This document shows, one piece after another, positions 38,501-53,500 of a DNA stretch of 64,000 nt. Below the pieces are notes generated by a model, which did no database searches, was not told the origin of the DNA, and saw nothing but the letters and a program-made list of their open reading frames with translations. Origin of the DNA: Gnetum montanum (taxonomy: Eukaryota > Streptophyta > Gnetopsida > Gnetales > Gnetaceae). Location: NCBI GenBank assembly GCA_015680685.1, contig MNCI01013583.1:602604-666603 (forward strand). Direction: 5' to 3'. Each line of letters opens with the position of its first letter. Within the stretch, counting starts at the first letter, position 1. The position numbers were made by a program, and so were the translations under genes.

Positions 38501-41500
38501 TTGGACTTGTGTCAACTTTGTGTTTGCGTTTCCTTAGCCTGTTTTGTAATGGGAATTTGGAGAGCCCCACTTTTGTAATTTTTGACCTTACAGAATTAAT
38601 ATATACACCTTCTGACCTTGCTTATAGGGTAAAAAAAAAAAAAAAAGGTAATCTGGACTTCCAAGAGAGCTGAAATATCATATTTGCCAACAGCACTTCA
38701 AATATGATTAGCTATTTGCTTTTAATAATGCTTAAAGAGACTTCGAACATTCCACGATAAAAACTTCAAAAAAACACCGTTAAAACCCTTTGCAGAAATA
38801 TATTTGAGGCTGTCAAATTGATTTTTTCAAAAGCATGCTATTACATTTTTCATAGGCATTATATTTAATCCAACACCAGAAATTATCAAAGGCTTATTTC
38901 TAACTAGAGAGAATCATAATGGCAGTATACATAAGATTGTCGTGCCATTTATTTCTAGATGGCGTGCAGCAAAACACACCAAAATTGATACAAATCCTCC
39001 CCAAAAGAAAGCCCATGGCAATTCCATTGGACCAGTACCCCACTGGACAAATTTTAAAATATGCCGTAAATTTCCCTTTTCTTATTTGTCAAGATAACTT
39101 AAAGGAATACTTAAAATGTAATTTAAGACAAAAATATTTAAGTATTTTCAACAACATATTATACAAACATTCAATGATAATGACAAATACATAAAGGAAA
39201 ATGCTTATTCAATGTATCTTTCCTCTAAACCCTGCTCACCTTCTTCTTTGCAGCTTGAAATAATGATCGCACACGACGGGCACCAACCCCTACAAACCTG
39301 CACATGCAGTTCAAAACATAAAATCAATGATACTAAGATGCCATAATATATTAGGAATTTTTAAAGGATTTTCTGGTTTTTCAATGCTTGTGTTTCTAGA
39401 ATGCACAACTAAAGCTATAAGGGATAGCTTGTATTGTTGTAAAGGGATGGCTGGTAGAACGGCACAAACGTCATAGAATCTCTTGTGCTATCTGTTTGCA
39501 GTTTTTCACTTGCTCTTAAACTCCATGGCATAATTTATGATAAAAAGTATCCTAGAATAATGCAAGCTAACATATTCCAACAACCATTCATATTAAATGC
39601 ATTAAAAAAGCCAATGGAATTTGTAACAAAACAGTAACTCGTTAACATCTCAATGACTAGGTTGTTTGTTTGAATATAACATGGCACATGCTAACATACA
39701 ATTTTTTTAATGCGTTTGTTGTCAGACATGACCTTCTAATAATCCCATTTTAGAAGCAAAACGCAGAGAACTCATGAAGCTGGAATGCTTTATTAGTTAG
39801 AATACTAGCAATATTCTGTTTGAATTTACGTTTGCCAATCTATCACAAACGCAGTTGTCATTTGTAAGATGTCATCAGAACTCGTGAAACCCTTGTTATG
39901 ACCACACTCAGAGGTGTTGTTTTCTTTAGCATTCCGAACTAAACAACTATGGGTTTACAGTGAAGGTGGCATTAATACTTAGTCTTGCTCCCAGGATGGG
40001 TTCAAACCCATCCTTCCTCTGATGCTACCACAACTACAAAATTTGACTAATTCAACCATGAAATTTGTAGGCAACGTCAGGAATGAAATTTAGCACCGAA
40101 AAAATACACTGATTACAAGCCTAAGAGACACATAAAACCCCAACACTCACATATCAAAATCTCATCTTACCAAAAATTAAAATGAAATAAAATAATGAAA
40201 AAACTCAGTTAAGTAGTTGCAATAAAAAGGGTCTCAAGATCCCAAACATTATCCACCCAAACTACTAGAAAAGAAGCAACAAGTGCATCACCCAACAATG
40301 AAATTTCCAGTGTTATAAATTGAATCCAAACATGAAGCCAAGAGATTTGACTTCAGAAATCTCCAATAATTTTATTGTTAGAAAGGCAAAGCACACATTA
40401 ATGAGGGGGTGCATACATATGTTCTATCGTAAGCTTGATACCCAGTGCATAAACGGATGTTACGTAACTCTTAAAGATCAGTGTTACAGGAAACAACAAT
40501 GTGGAATCATTGGAAGAAAATCAATGTGGTAATATATTTTCACTCAAAATAAAAATAAAAATAAAAACAAAGAAAGAAAGATAACTGGCCCTTCATTACA
40601 AGGCACTTGCAATGCTATTCAGGCTTAGAAGAAGATTATTTCCAGTAAAGAAATGGACAGATTTGAATCACGACAAAGCAAAGACAACCTTTATATTGGC
40701 TTGCCCACACATTGCAATTAACAGGAATCGACATTTTATACGCATCCTTTAATAAAGGAAACGAAATCAGTATTTTCCTTAAACAGGATTGAAGATTATT
40801 GTATTACAACTGTGGTATTTCTTTTATCTAGCCACTCTGAAATTCCTCATAGCCAACCCAGAGATTGTTGAAACTGAGCTTTCAAATTGCTTAATAAAGG
40901 AACATATCAAAGTGCCTCACCAATCATTAGAAAGAAGAATATGTAATATAATAGATGACAATGGATACAAGCAACTTAATAATGCCCAGTCACTTACATC
41001 TCTTCAAATTCAGAACCTGCACGATAGAAAAATGGAACTCCAGCTTCACCTGCAACTGCCTGAATGCAAAATTTATGTTCATTCACTTTTAAAATTTCAA
41101 AAAACAAAAAATGGATGTGTAAGTAGGACATGAAAACAAAAAACATCTAGCATCCAAAAGGAGAGACTAAAAATTTCAAGAAAAAACACATCAACATTTA
41201 GATTTTGAGACCAATAACAATAAAAAAAAATAAAGATATTTTCAAATCTAGAAGAAGATGCTATTCAAGGACTCATTTTCTATAATTGAAAAAAAAAATT
41301 CAAAATGCAGGTCATGGTTATATTGTTCTAACAGAAACCAATAAGGAAAGATTTGAATAAAAGAACACACCTTCAGAAGTAAAAAAAGACGTCAAAAATG
41401 TACCCTGAAGTACTCAAAAGTAAGTGATAAGGTATTTCTCGAATCAAACCAATTTGATATTTAATTGATTTTACTCCGGGCATAATATTCTTAACCAAAG

Positions 41501-44500
41501 AGCATAAAGAATGACTCCAAGAGAAAGTGATGAATGATCCAGGCAAGCTAGCAAATTACTTCAAAAACAGTCTAAGAAGATCCAGTTCTCCTTATGCTGT
41601 TTGAACTGTACTTGCACCCAAAAAGAAAACTGATGACTTAAAAAATCCATAGAATTAACAGCAGTAAACTGAATACCAATTAGGCATGAATTTCCCGTTC
41701 TAAGAATAGATGATATCTTAGTAGTACTATGGTATTTAGCAAAATAGATTTGAAAAGTGAATATCAGCAAACCAGAGTTAGTGAAGGAGATGAATGGAAG
41801 ATGGCAGTTCATACGGTCCTTATGAATGGTAATGGTTGTTCAAGTCTTTTGGTGTCACCAATGCTCTCAGTACTTTATGAGATTGATGCATGAGGCTTTG
41901 GAGGAACTTATTAGAGAATCTGACATTGTATTTTTTAATGATATTCTAGTATTTAGACAACAAAGTTGATCATATTCAGCATTTACATTCTATTTTTATA
42001 AAACTAATGAATCAAAGCTAATCCTAACTGAGATGGACTGCAAATTCCTCATTAACTTGGCTATATACATTGGATATTTAATCTCAAAGAAAAACCTGTT
42101 AAAGTATGAGCAATCATGAAATGTCATGCGTATGGGAATATCTAAATATATTTGAGGATATCCCCTGAGACCAGCTAGATCTGTTGGACCACACCAGTTC
42201 GAAAATTTCTTCTTAAAAATGTGTCCATAATTTAGAATTTCCCACAAGAATTGAACCTGTGACTTTGGGTTTCCATGTCAAAGTACGTTACCATGGAATT
42301 GGAAGTAGATTCTAGATGACTAGCCATTAAGGAATCTTATCCCAAGAAGGTCAACCAGGACAACTGAAAAATACAAGCCTGTTTACTGGTGACTGGAACA
42401 ACGGGTTGATACAACCATTTACCAAAACCATTTTGTATAAACCATTTTGCAACAACCCATTGAGCACAAGCAGGTTTCACAAATTTGAGCAAATATTTCA
42501 CACATTTTAACAAACACATTGAAACTAGAGCAGTCTTCATTTGAGACATTTAAACAAACAAATTTTCATGTGACACCCTTGGCCATGGCTTCAACACTGC
42601 TGCCATCACTATGGATGCATTAGCAGCGAACACCTTCTTCCATGGCGTTACCCACAATGCAATCATGGGGATGGCAGCAGGGCCATGGTTGGCCATCTAC
42701 TTGGGATAGCATAAGGGGCAAGGCTAATCGTCTACTCATCTGCAAAGTATGTTGACTCGAATGCCTTGATTTTGACGTCCTCACTATCAACAATGCCACT
42801 ACAAATGTTGACATGTACAACACCATCCTCACAACTCATGGTGTGGATGTCTTATAGAATCAACAATGCCTGGAAGACTTTAAACACAACGAAGAACAGG
42901 TGTATCAATTACAATACTTAATCTGTGAAATTCAAACAGATTTATTTCAAAAAATTGTGCAACCTACAGTACTCTATAGATGTCCAGCTTGGGGACTAGG
43001 TATTGATCAAGAATTTTGGAAGAAAATTTAAAAACCTTTAACACTGTTCTTGTCAGATGAATTTAAGGTCAAAAATCAAGTCTCGTATGCAACAGTTTCA
43101 TTAGAAGCTAATATGTTGTTGAAGGTTACGGCAACGTATCCATTTTTAATAGTATATATAAATAATAAACATTGCAATAAGATCGGTAATTAATTGCAAT
43201 TCATGTGATTAATCATAGATTGCTCAATCTATGGATGATACTAATAATAAAAGGATATAGAAAGAGCTTTCAAATACATTGCTTGGTGTTACCAGTAATT
43301 CGAATCCTTATCATATAAAAGATAACAATTTATTTATTAATGGAAGGCTGTGTGTACTAAAATGTCACATGAGGCATAATCTGATTATTCTAAAACATAT
43401 TCATAAAATGGCTGAACATGTAAGATAAGAACTGGTTCTTAAATTATGTTTCACAATGTACTGCACAAGAAAGAACTGCAACAATGCACACTTCTTGCAC
43501 ACATAAGTTTTAGAAGTTTCTATGATAACCGTTATTCCTAGAACCATTAAACAATCATCTAGCTGTATTGTTACATCAGTGACACCAAGCACAACCTTGT
43601 AAATTCATTTTTAGGTGAAGCCACATTTTGTATTCCCTAGCAGTTGATCCCTATAGCCTAAAACTCGAGAAATGGGGCCTTTAAAACCTCTCCAGCAACA
43701 GTGGATAAACCAGACCAAAATCATTAGAATCACTGGTAACATTGGTATCGAAACAGGCAGACACATTTCCCTGTACTGACTACAAAGGCAATTTCTATAG
43801 ATAACCACAATCTATCTCTCTTCTCTCATTCTCTCTCATTCACTTAACACATGAAAAAAAATTTCTTTAATTATAAAATTGAGTTTTAATGTCAATAAAA
43901 ATAACATCAAGTACATTCCAAAAGATTGAAGTCAGCGTCAAATCAATTATCATCTTCCAAGCATAGTAAGAAGATAGCTTTTGTTTTATTATTCATTACC
44001 AGGCCACATGTCATAAAACTATCACAAGTATATGATTATGAGGTTAACAGCATTTTCTAGAAAACTCAAACAAGTAAACGGCTTACCTTTGCCAACAGAG
44101 TCTTGCCAGTTCCAGGAGCACCAGTCAGCAAAAGTCCCTGGCACAATATCAAGAGGATTGCTGTAAAAGAAATGGAATGTGAACATGCTAACACGAAGCT
44201 ATGGAATGTGAAAAGAAAGTTTTCTATCAAAGCATGTCAAGAAAGCTGACCACATCAAAAACACATTATTGTAGATTAATGTCTGGGAAATAATACTCTG
44301 AAACGTATACGAGTACTACGAGATACTATGCCAAAACTACAACCAAGACAGTTATAGTAAGACTTGTCTGGCCCAACTCTAAAGCTAGAGATTTATACAA
44401 AATCCATACGGATATCATACTTGCAGTAAAGTATGGAATACTAATGTTCTATGTCTTTATTAACTGAAACCAAAGAGCATAAATTGCTATTGAATATGAA

Positions 44501-47500
44501 ATTGTATGCTGCAACTTGTAAAAATAGTAAAATGTGAAACCAGTATCACTGAGGATTTCAGACAGTAACTAGGACAACATTGAGAATAAAAGCATTGCCA
44601 AAATATACCTATAATAAACTTCTCGGGTATCCATTCAAAACAAGAAACATGGTAATGATGCATCACAATGGCTGACAGAAAATAAGCAATTGAATTAATT
44701 ATTTGTTTTAGAACATAAGCAACTCCCTGAAGACGTTCATTTTTCAAGCCCATTTCTACAATATCATATTCTCCCTACAATTTTTTACCCATTATATAGT
44801 ATGCTTTGAAGGTGAGTTTTCCAACATGAAAAGAATGAAAACTATTCTCAGTAATTCCCTTTATATTGTTTACCCAAATGATGCATAATAGAGGCACTCA
44901 ATATTTAAACACATATATTGACCCGCAAATCAAAAATATTAATAGCATATACAAAACATAAAACGTACAGCCTTCTGCAAGGTTTTTTTTTTTTTTTTTT
45001 TTTTTTGATAATAAAATTTTCAGAGTACTTCAAATTTATGATTTACCAATTAGAAAGTTGTTTTATACAGAAATGGCTCTCTTAGGCTGAAGAAAGAAAA
45101 AAATTAGCTAGAGAAAAGCTTGAAAGGTTTGTGTGAGAGCTTTTATTCATAAAATCAATAAGCACTAACAAAGAAAGTTAGAAATAACCTTGGGCAACTT
45201 TCCACCAAGACGTGTAAACTTTGAAGGATTCTTTAAATATTCAACAACTTCTTGAAGCTCCTGCTTTGCCTCATCGCAACCCTTAACATTCATAAACGTA
45301 ATGCTGTTCTGCAGAAGTAACCGTAAAAACTAACAATGAAAAGGGTAGCAAGTACAACATCTTATAATTAAACATATACATCATAAAGTTCACAATGCAT
45401 GTTTGTATGTATGCTTAAATCATAAAATTCAGAGCATGTGTGTGCACATGTATAGAAGATTTTATTAATAATAAAACCAAGGATTTAAATAAAAAACAAA
45501 AACTGAAATGATCACTCTTACAGTTTATTCCTATAGTTGAAGATTTTTAATGCTGCTACTTTCAAGGACTTGGGAAGTTAAATCCCATTCAAAAAATCAC
45601 ATTCCCTTTTTAAAAACTCAGTTATTTCATTTAAAGCACTGCATTATCACTTTTAAAAATATGCCAATACAAATCTCTCTCTTTCAACAAAGTTTTGATT
45701 TAAGAATGAGATACAGATATCCACAAACAAGCACATCCTATAAATTAGATGTTCTTTTTCCCAAGTGAAAGGTAAAGCCAGTTCTATAGTGGCCAAGGCA
45801 AACCAGGAAACTATACAGAGAACAGTTGAAACATCTGGTAAAAAGACTAACAAAAGAAAGTAATCTAGGCTCAACATACTCAGCCAGCAAATGAAGCTAC
45901 TAAAGCCAAACTGAAAGTAAAATACCAACTGTCTCAAAAATTAGATGTTCTTTTTGAGAGAGATATTTCATCACATAGTTATCTCTTTTAATTGAACCAA
46001 ACTGAAGTGTTCTATTACGTCCATGTTGAGACCGACCTTAGCAATCTATTGGCGAAATTTCAATTCAGTCATTCCTTCTGCACAAGGTATTTATATCTGA
46101 GTCTGCAATTATTATAATTCTTAGTTTCTTAAAACATGAAATCATATTAGTTTGAAATCTCCTTTGGATCCATCCTCAAGTAACAAGAAGTATGATAGAT
46201 GGACAGGGTTACATGTATGCCTTTGTTCATAAGAACGTTGGACAACATTAAGTATTAAACTTATTTATTAAATCATTTTCTCTGTTTAACACTCTTTAAG
46301 AGTGAAGCGGCATGCAAGTCCAAAGCCATGCATTAAGCAAGGGGGCTTGTGAGAGCGGGATTATATTTTAAAACTCTAGTGGAAATGCATTTTTTTAAAT
46401 CTTCAAGTTTAAATTCAAAATAATAATAGTGGATCATCTTAAACAAAGAGATCATGCTTCTCTGTAATCTCTAAAGCTCTTCACTGTCCCTAAATGACAC
46501 TATAAAAGCTAAAATTCAATTGCATATTAAAAGAAAAAATTTTAACATGTTCCTACTCAATCTATCTGCAAGAGCATGTTAGCATCATTTAATACCAACT
46601 ACATTAAGAAGCAACTGCCTAAGGAAGCTAGTGATTGCAAAAGCTCGTGTCATCCTCCTGAAGAGTTTTCAGATTCTAAAAGATGCATTTTCTCTCAAAA
46701 ATCACATCCAGATAGCAAATTATTTCGCTTGGTCATAGCTCAGACAGAAAAAGAGGGAGACTGGAGGTATTCCAGGAATTTGCATTTTGTGTATGATACT
46801 GCCTAATCAGCCTCAATGTGTGCATGTGGCAGAGATGTGTATGCTAAAGTGGATATTTGGTGTGACTAGCAAAGATTGAATTAACTCTATTATTAGGGAA
46901 AGTTTGGGAGTAGCAGGCATAGATGAGAATATTAAGGAAAGTTATCTTAAATGGCTTTGAAATGCAGTTAGAAAACCATAATAATGCTCCTGTCAGAAGA
47001 GGCTGCTTTAATAAAATTGAGGGGAACCAAACCAAAACATACTTAATTTACTTGCTTATAAAAAGACATCCAAGATTTCATTATTAGTGCTTATAGCCAG
47101 CTCCATGTAGCTGGGATACAGCTAGGATGATGATGACAACAACTGCAGCACAGCCCCATCTTTACCTAGTTTACAATTTGTGTGTGAGCCTTGGGAAGTC
47201 TAAAGCTTCTCATGATTTTAGTAGATTTCAAACCAAAGAAAGAGGTTTTGTTTGTAAGGCCACATGGTGTAAGAGGGGCACATTCACCCGTACAATGGAA
47301 TCCTTGCATAGTTGGACAACCTTAAAATGCATTCGTTAAGTGCATTATAAAATGACCTGCAAACACAAAAATTAACCAAAAGAGATGACTGCTGCTGAGC
47401 GTGTAGACCATATTAAGGAGTGAAAGCTAAGGCCCAGAAAGCACGGATGAGAAAGCAAATGGAAATGGTGTTCCGATAAAATCCTCAACTCACATCATTG

Positions 47501-50500
47501 CCCCTTCAAAAAGTTGGGGCTTACAAAGGAAGCAACAAGGAGGGAAATAACACTGACCCATAAGAGACTTTAGAACTTTGGAATTTGTAAAGAATCCTAC
47601 TGGGCAAGCACTTCAAAAATTGCACTCATTGTGCATGATAGACCAAAAGTGGCTGATCCTCCACACATTAATATTCCTGTAAGTGGCTGGCCCCAAAAGC
47701 TAATTCACTGTACTGGAATTCAGATGAGTGAAATATGCAGATAAGAAGTATGACAGAAATAGATGAAGAAATAACAGATTTATTCTTGTTCCTCTAACAT
47801 TCTACAAATTGACTGCTGTGTATAAATATTATGGGGATAAAATAATCTAACTTGCATATAAATGTCCTGCTTGCAAGGCCACTCTCACAAGTCACCATTA
47901 TAACCATTAACACCAATGGCATGCCCTTAACTCACTAATCTCATTACAAGCTTTTATTCTTGGGTCATGCCATGGACCCACTGTCATAATTACCGACATA
48001 AATGAAATAAGATTACTTATTGACAGTGAGCTCAATCAGTGACACTTATTAATTAAAATTAAAGTTAAGCTTTTTGGATAACAAAAAAGCAAATATCTTA
48101 TTAGTTTGTATTGAACTTCAACTATAACAAACAACATGATTGTCGCAACAAACAAAATCTGAAATATTCTGTTAGGTTTGAGGGTTTCAACTAAACAGTA
48201 AGAACTGCGTTGGGTTCACCCTAGATTGAGATGCCTTAGACACTCGCACTTGCAAATAAGCAAAATCAAACATAATTGCTCTAATGGAATTAATAAACTC
48301 TCTGTCATTTTTTTTTGGTATTAAACGGCATTTATTTATGGTAAGCCACAACATTCGCAATTGTTATAAGATTGAAAGGGATATGAGCAATTTATTAATT
48401 TTGTGCATATCTAAACTAATCTATTGTCAAAATAAAATTACACAGCTTCTTGATACCTTATCTGGTGTTACTTCTTTATTGTACTCTTTGGGAGAATATG
48501 AGGAACCTGTGCTTATACTAGGAGGTGAACCAATACCGCCTAAGCTGCTAGTATACTTACGAAGTGCAGCTGCACACATAAACCTTCAGTGAAGAAAAAT
48601 CAATCATAAAACAAATCTACCAAATGTTTTAGTAAAAAAAAATAGTATGAAACATCATTTACACAAAATATGGGAAATTGCACATGATCACGTGCATAAT
48701 AGTAAATGACAAAAACTGAAGAAATTGTGTTCCAAATACTTGAAACTTCAAAGCAACTTGTACTACAACTACACACATATCACTAACACTGATCAGAAAT
48801 TTATTAATCATGGTTTGAGAAATGCAATTATACAAGGGAAATGCATATTATTCATTTATAGGTTACACCAAAAATTCCACAAAGTCAAAAGAGTCTACCT
48901 GTCAAATCAAATGAGTTATAAAATACCGGTCACTTGAAACTATCGGAAGGTTTGAAAAAAAATTGTTTCTAGTTCCAAAGTATTGTTTTGAAGAATCTCC
49001 ACAACACGTGTAATTGGTGTATATGCGAAAAGCCTAAGAATTGGTTTTTAGTTATCAAGTAATAAACTCCATAACAACCACGAAATGTCATGTGAATATC
49101 TTCAATAATTTATTCCTACTATCTTATGTTTCTACTTCCAAGCCTACGTAGTGCAGAAAGCACCAAAAATCGTAAACTCAAACAGTTTTTAAAGAATAAA
49201 GACAAGAGCCAACAAACATTCATGGTTGTTTTGTTCGGTCTATTTGCATTTGTGAGTAAGGAAAGCAACAACTCTAATTATTGGCGTTGCCTAGGCCTGT
49301 CGCATACATTTGCAAAGGGTAAAACAACAGGGATAATACTTACACCTTAAAAAGCAATTCGACAGGTAGCTAACATTATAAACAGAAATCCTCAAACATA
49401 TGTTTAGGATCAAATTACAAAAATAATTTAAAAAGTATGCTAGGTTTTTTGAAAACAAATTATAAAAATTGAGATGCTGAGACTTACCACATTGAACCAA
49501 TTGCAAGAATGAACAGAAGTGTTGAGATAAGCTCCTGTGCAAAACGGACTGATTTACTTGGTGCTTTTGGATCTACCTGATACAGGAAGTAAAATTAATT
49601 TTTAAATAAAATGATACATGAAATTTAAGCAAATGCAATGCAAAATGTATGAAAAAGTAAATGCCATGAAATACATTTTAGATATTCACCATTACTACAT
49701 GAAGAGGATGCCGCTCTGACAAGCCTGGATTCAGGAAGGAGACATCAGTATTTCCAGATGCTCTCTGCGTTAACTCTTGCAGCTGATAACAAAAACAAAT
49801 AGCACCATATTAATAGATTCAATTTCCATAAGATGTGGTTAGGAAATTAGCCAAGTTGAACAGAAAAGGATAATAAAGAAAGCCTTCAAAGATACAAGAA
49901 AAATCATTAAAATATATAGCAATGCCAATATTATTAGCCACTCAAATTTTCTAAAAGTTTCTAAGTGATTGAAGGATATGTCTAAGTTCAATGAACCTTG
50001 GGTTTGCTTAAAAACAACCACATATAAATTAAGATGAAGAGTAATTGATAAGTCATCCAGTGGCAGTTTGTATGTCTATTGTGATCCCTGGATTTGGGAA
50101 ATGTTTCACATGCCCTATGTTTATAGTCTAGTGGGTTTGGTTGAGATTTTAGGTCTCCCAGGCTTGCACCCTTACTCCCTATGTCACCTTTCAAGGTTGT
50201 GTGCATGTTCCAAGTCATTAGGAAGATCCTGGCTTCATTCGGAAGCCCTATGGTCCTTCTGACATGCCCCCTTGGGTTCCAACTTTCATCCAAAGTTGGT
50301 TTGGTGGTACACTAACTCCCTTGCGTCAACACAGGGGCACTAACACAGCCCTTGCCTGGCCTGGTTTGGCCTTCCTTGCTTGACCAGGTTTGGCCTAGGG
50401 TGCATTAGTGGACCTCTGTTGAAGCCTAGGCATTGATAATCCTCCTCCATTATTTCATGAAAACTATAAATACCCAAGATGAGCTCTCATACATAGACAT

Positions 50501-53500
50501 TTTCATTTGGCTTTTGGCATCAAGTTTGTGTGAAGAGCTCTTCCTCCATTGGATAAGTTGATTTTCTTCCTTGTTTGTGTGTGCATTTTCAGTCATCAGT
50601 TTCACAAGTGCGGCTAGACTCTGTCAAAGTGTTACCTTGCTTACATAGCCCAAAACCATTTGGTCGATGTGGAGTAAGCTCATGGTTTTCTCTTATTCTA
50701 CTGTTGATGCCTTAGTTTCATTTCTGTTTCATTGAGCTATGACAATTCTTCCTTATCTAAAGAGGTCATAACTATACAGCATGGTGTTGGGCCATCAAGG
50801 TTGTGACTAAGAGCCACTTCTTTATCTCTAATTGATGTATTTCTATTTTTTTCTTTAGAAAGAGTTTTCTCCTTCTCTTTACAAGAAACCCTTTAGTAAG
50901 AAGTGAAAACCCGTGATGGCAGGTTTTTCAAGATTGGTTGTAAGGATGAAAACCTAAAAAGGCATCCCCAAAACTGTTGAACTTTTTCTTTGGACTTTCT
51001 CTTCGATGATCTGATGTACTCTAATTTTTTTTAATATTATTGTTTAGTTTTTTGGGGTCCGATACCACCAACTAAGAGCCACTTATTGCTTTTCATGTGT
51101 AGTGTTGCACCTATCCCATAAGGGATTGCGACATGAGCACTACGCCTATCCCCACAAGAGATTGCAATGCATGTGTGTTTAATCCTTTTCCTACCTAGAT
51201 GGGAGGTTTTTCAAGATTGGTTGTCAGGATGAAACCCTAAAAAGGCATCCTAAAAACCATTGAACTTTTTTCTTTAGACTTTCTCTTCAATGATCTGATG
51301 TACTCTGAATTTTTTTAATATTATTGTTCAGTTTTTTGGCGTTTGATACCCCCAACTAAGAGCCACTTATTGCTTTTCATGTGTGGTGTTACACCTATCC
51401 CATAAGGGATTGATATTTGTCATAGTTTATTAGGAACTTGGGATTTTCTTTCAGTTTCTTGCCTTTCATAATGACTTTAGATGTGTGGTTAATTTTGTTT
51501 CCATTGCACTAATATTTTCTTTCCACTCGTAGAATTTGTTATTGTTGATAAGCCCTAACTGTGGTATCAAAGCTTACATGATTCAACATTAATGATGAAA
51601 GTGTAGGTGCTGCAACAAACCAAAAGAATGTCGGTCACAGATTTCGGAACTAACTCATTAGATTTATGATGCAGTAGGGTGTGTGCATACAAAGAATAAC
51701 TTTTTTGGTGGTCAGCAAGGGGTTTGTGTAGATAAAGGTCTCACAACAATACACAAGAACCTCATGTGTGTTGGCAAGGTAAGATATGACTCTAACAAGC
51801 ACATCAATCACAATGGTCCATTGAACATACACAACATTTAAATTTGGTGAGCAAGAGTTATGTCAAAGCAATTCAACAACAAGGGCAATGTGGTTTCAAC
51901 GGTTTTAGTAATATCAAATGCTAAATTATGCTATGGCTGGCAATAAGAGGGTTGTCGTTGTCATAGGATTTGCCACAACTTGGACATGTTAATGTAGCAA
52001 GAGCTACAAGAGGATTGTAACATGACAATGAACTCAATGTTATTGTGCATTCTCTTGGCCATGGCCGTGCTCTCTCCAATTGTCAGGTTCATGGCTTCTA
52101 TTGCCTCCCAACACACCCCCTCCCCCCAAAACCCCCACCACCCTCATGATATTGGAAACAAAGTGGACCAATTGATATGCAGTTTTATCTAGTCTAGGGG
52201 GAAAGGGGAACAATGTTTTCATTTGGTGGGATGGGACATAGTGGCGCAACCTAGGGAAGCAAGCCGGATGGGAATTTTAAAATTTTATAATTTGGTGACT
52301 ATGGGCCATCAGTAGTTGGTTCACAAGTTGACCAAGACAAACACAAATCAGGCATCGTGGATCCACATCATGCGAAATAAATACTAACAATGGACTGCAA
52401 CTCCCAATGATTCGATTATCTAATGATCCCTTTGCCACCACGTTCAGCACATGAATCAACTGGGGCTAATTGCTCTGCAACCCCACCTAATCATAAAGCA
52501 TAAGTATTCGGTGATCCCTTTGCTGCACATGTAGCACATGAAGCAACTAGGCCTAATTGCTCTACAACCCCGCCTAATCATAAAGCATAAGTATTTGGTG
52601 ATTCCGAGCTAGTTGCCAGTTTGGCAGGGGACACTCCTAGAAAAGATAAAGGTGTTTTTGTGGCTGATTAATCACGCGGCTATCCCTGTGCTTGTGGAGT
52701 TGCAAAGATAGGGATTAAGGTTGAAGGACACATGTCCTTTATGCAACCAATCACCGAAAATGTGGCAGCACTTCGAGTTTGAGTGTCATTTCAGTCGGGA
52801 GACATGGAGGGCGACTAGAATTCCCTCACCCACAAATTTAAACAAGGACTCGTAGGCCACCACCATCCGTTGGTGTTTGTGGTGGGCACGGAACCACTAA
52901 TTTTCCAATAGGTGTCGTTACCACCACCGGCACATGTGGCTGCTAAGGACATGAGAGTGTGGCGTGAGGCAACTATCAGCATGGGCATGACTCCAACTTT
53001 TGAACCTTCGTGTGTGCACTTTTAGGGATGGGCAAAGCTGAACCTTCGTGTGTGCACTTTTAGGGATGGGCAAAGCTGTGGGACCTAGTTAGGCAAGTTG
53101 AATGGGCAGAATTCCTGCCACTGTTGAACAACAAATTCTTCACCAATTGGCAAAGTAATTCTACCATGTTTCGTGGGGTCAAGATCAACCTCACAAAAGA
53201 AGAGTTGGCTAGGGTTTTGGGTGTGCCTACATCTAGTGAGGTTGTGGCTCCAACGTTGCGAGGGCTACCAGACACTCAGTTTTTCTTCACTGGACCTATA
53301 CCACGGATTGCTAGCAATCAATTTCTTCACTGGACCTATACCACGGATTGCTAGCAATCAAGTTCCTAAATTAGCGTTGGTAGCCCTATGGCAAACGACT
53401 GTAGAACTAGTTGAGCGTTTTTCATACAAACAGGGAATGTGTGGAAACTCTAGGGGGTCCACTTCACACTTCTTAACTACTATGGTTGGGGAGGCAAGTT

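Noticed and set aside
39994-40013. Perfect short palindrome GGATGGGTTCAAACCCATCC, resembling a Pol III B box
   Set aside because: No A box at tRNA-like distance on either strand; probably chance or a SINE scrap.
49988-50293. 101-codon minus-strand ORF
   Set aside because: Spans the junction between the LTR and its insertion and matches no family.
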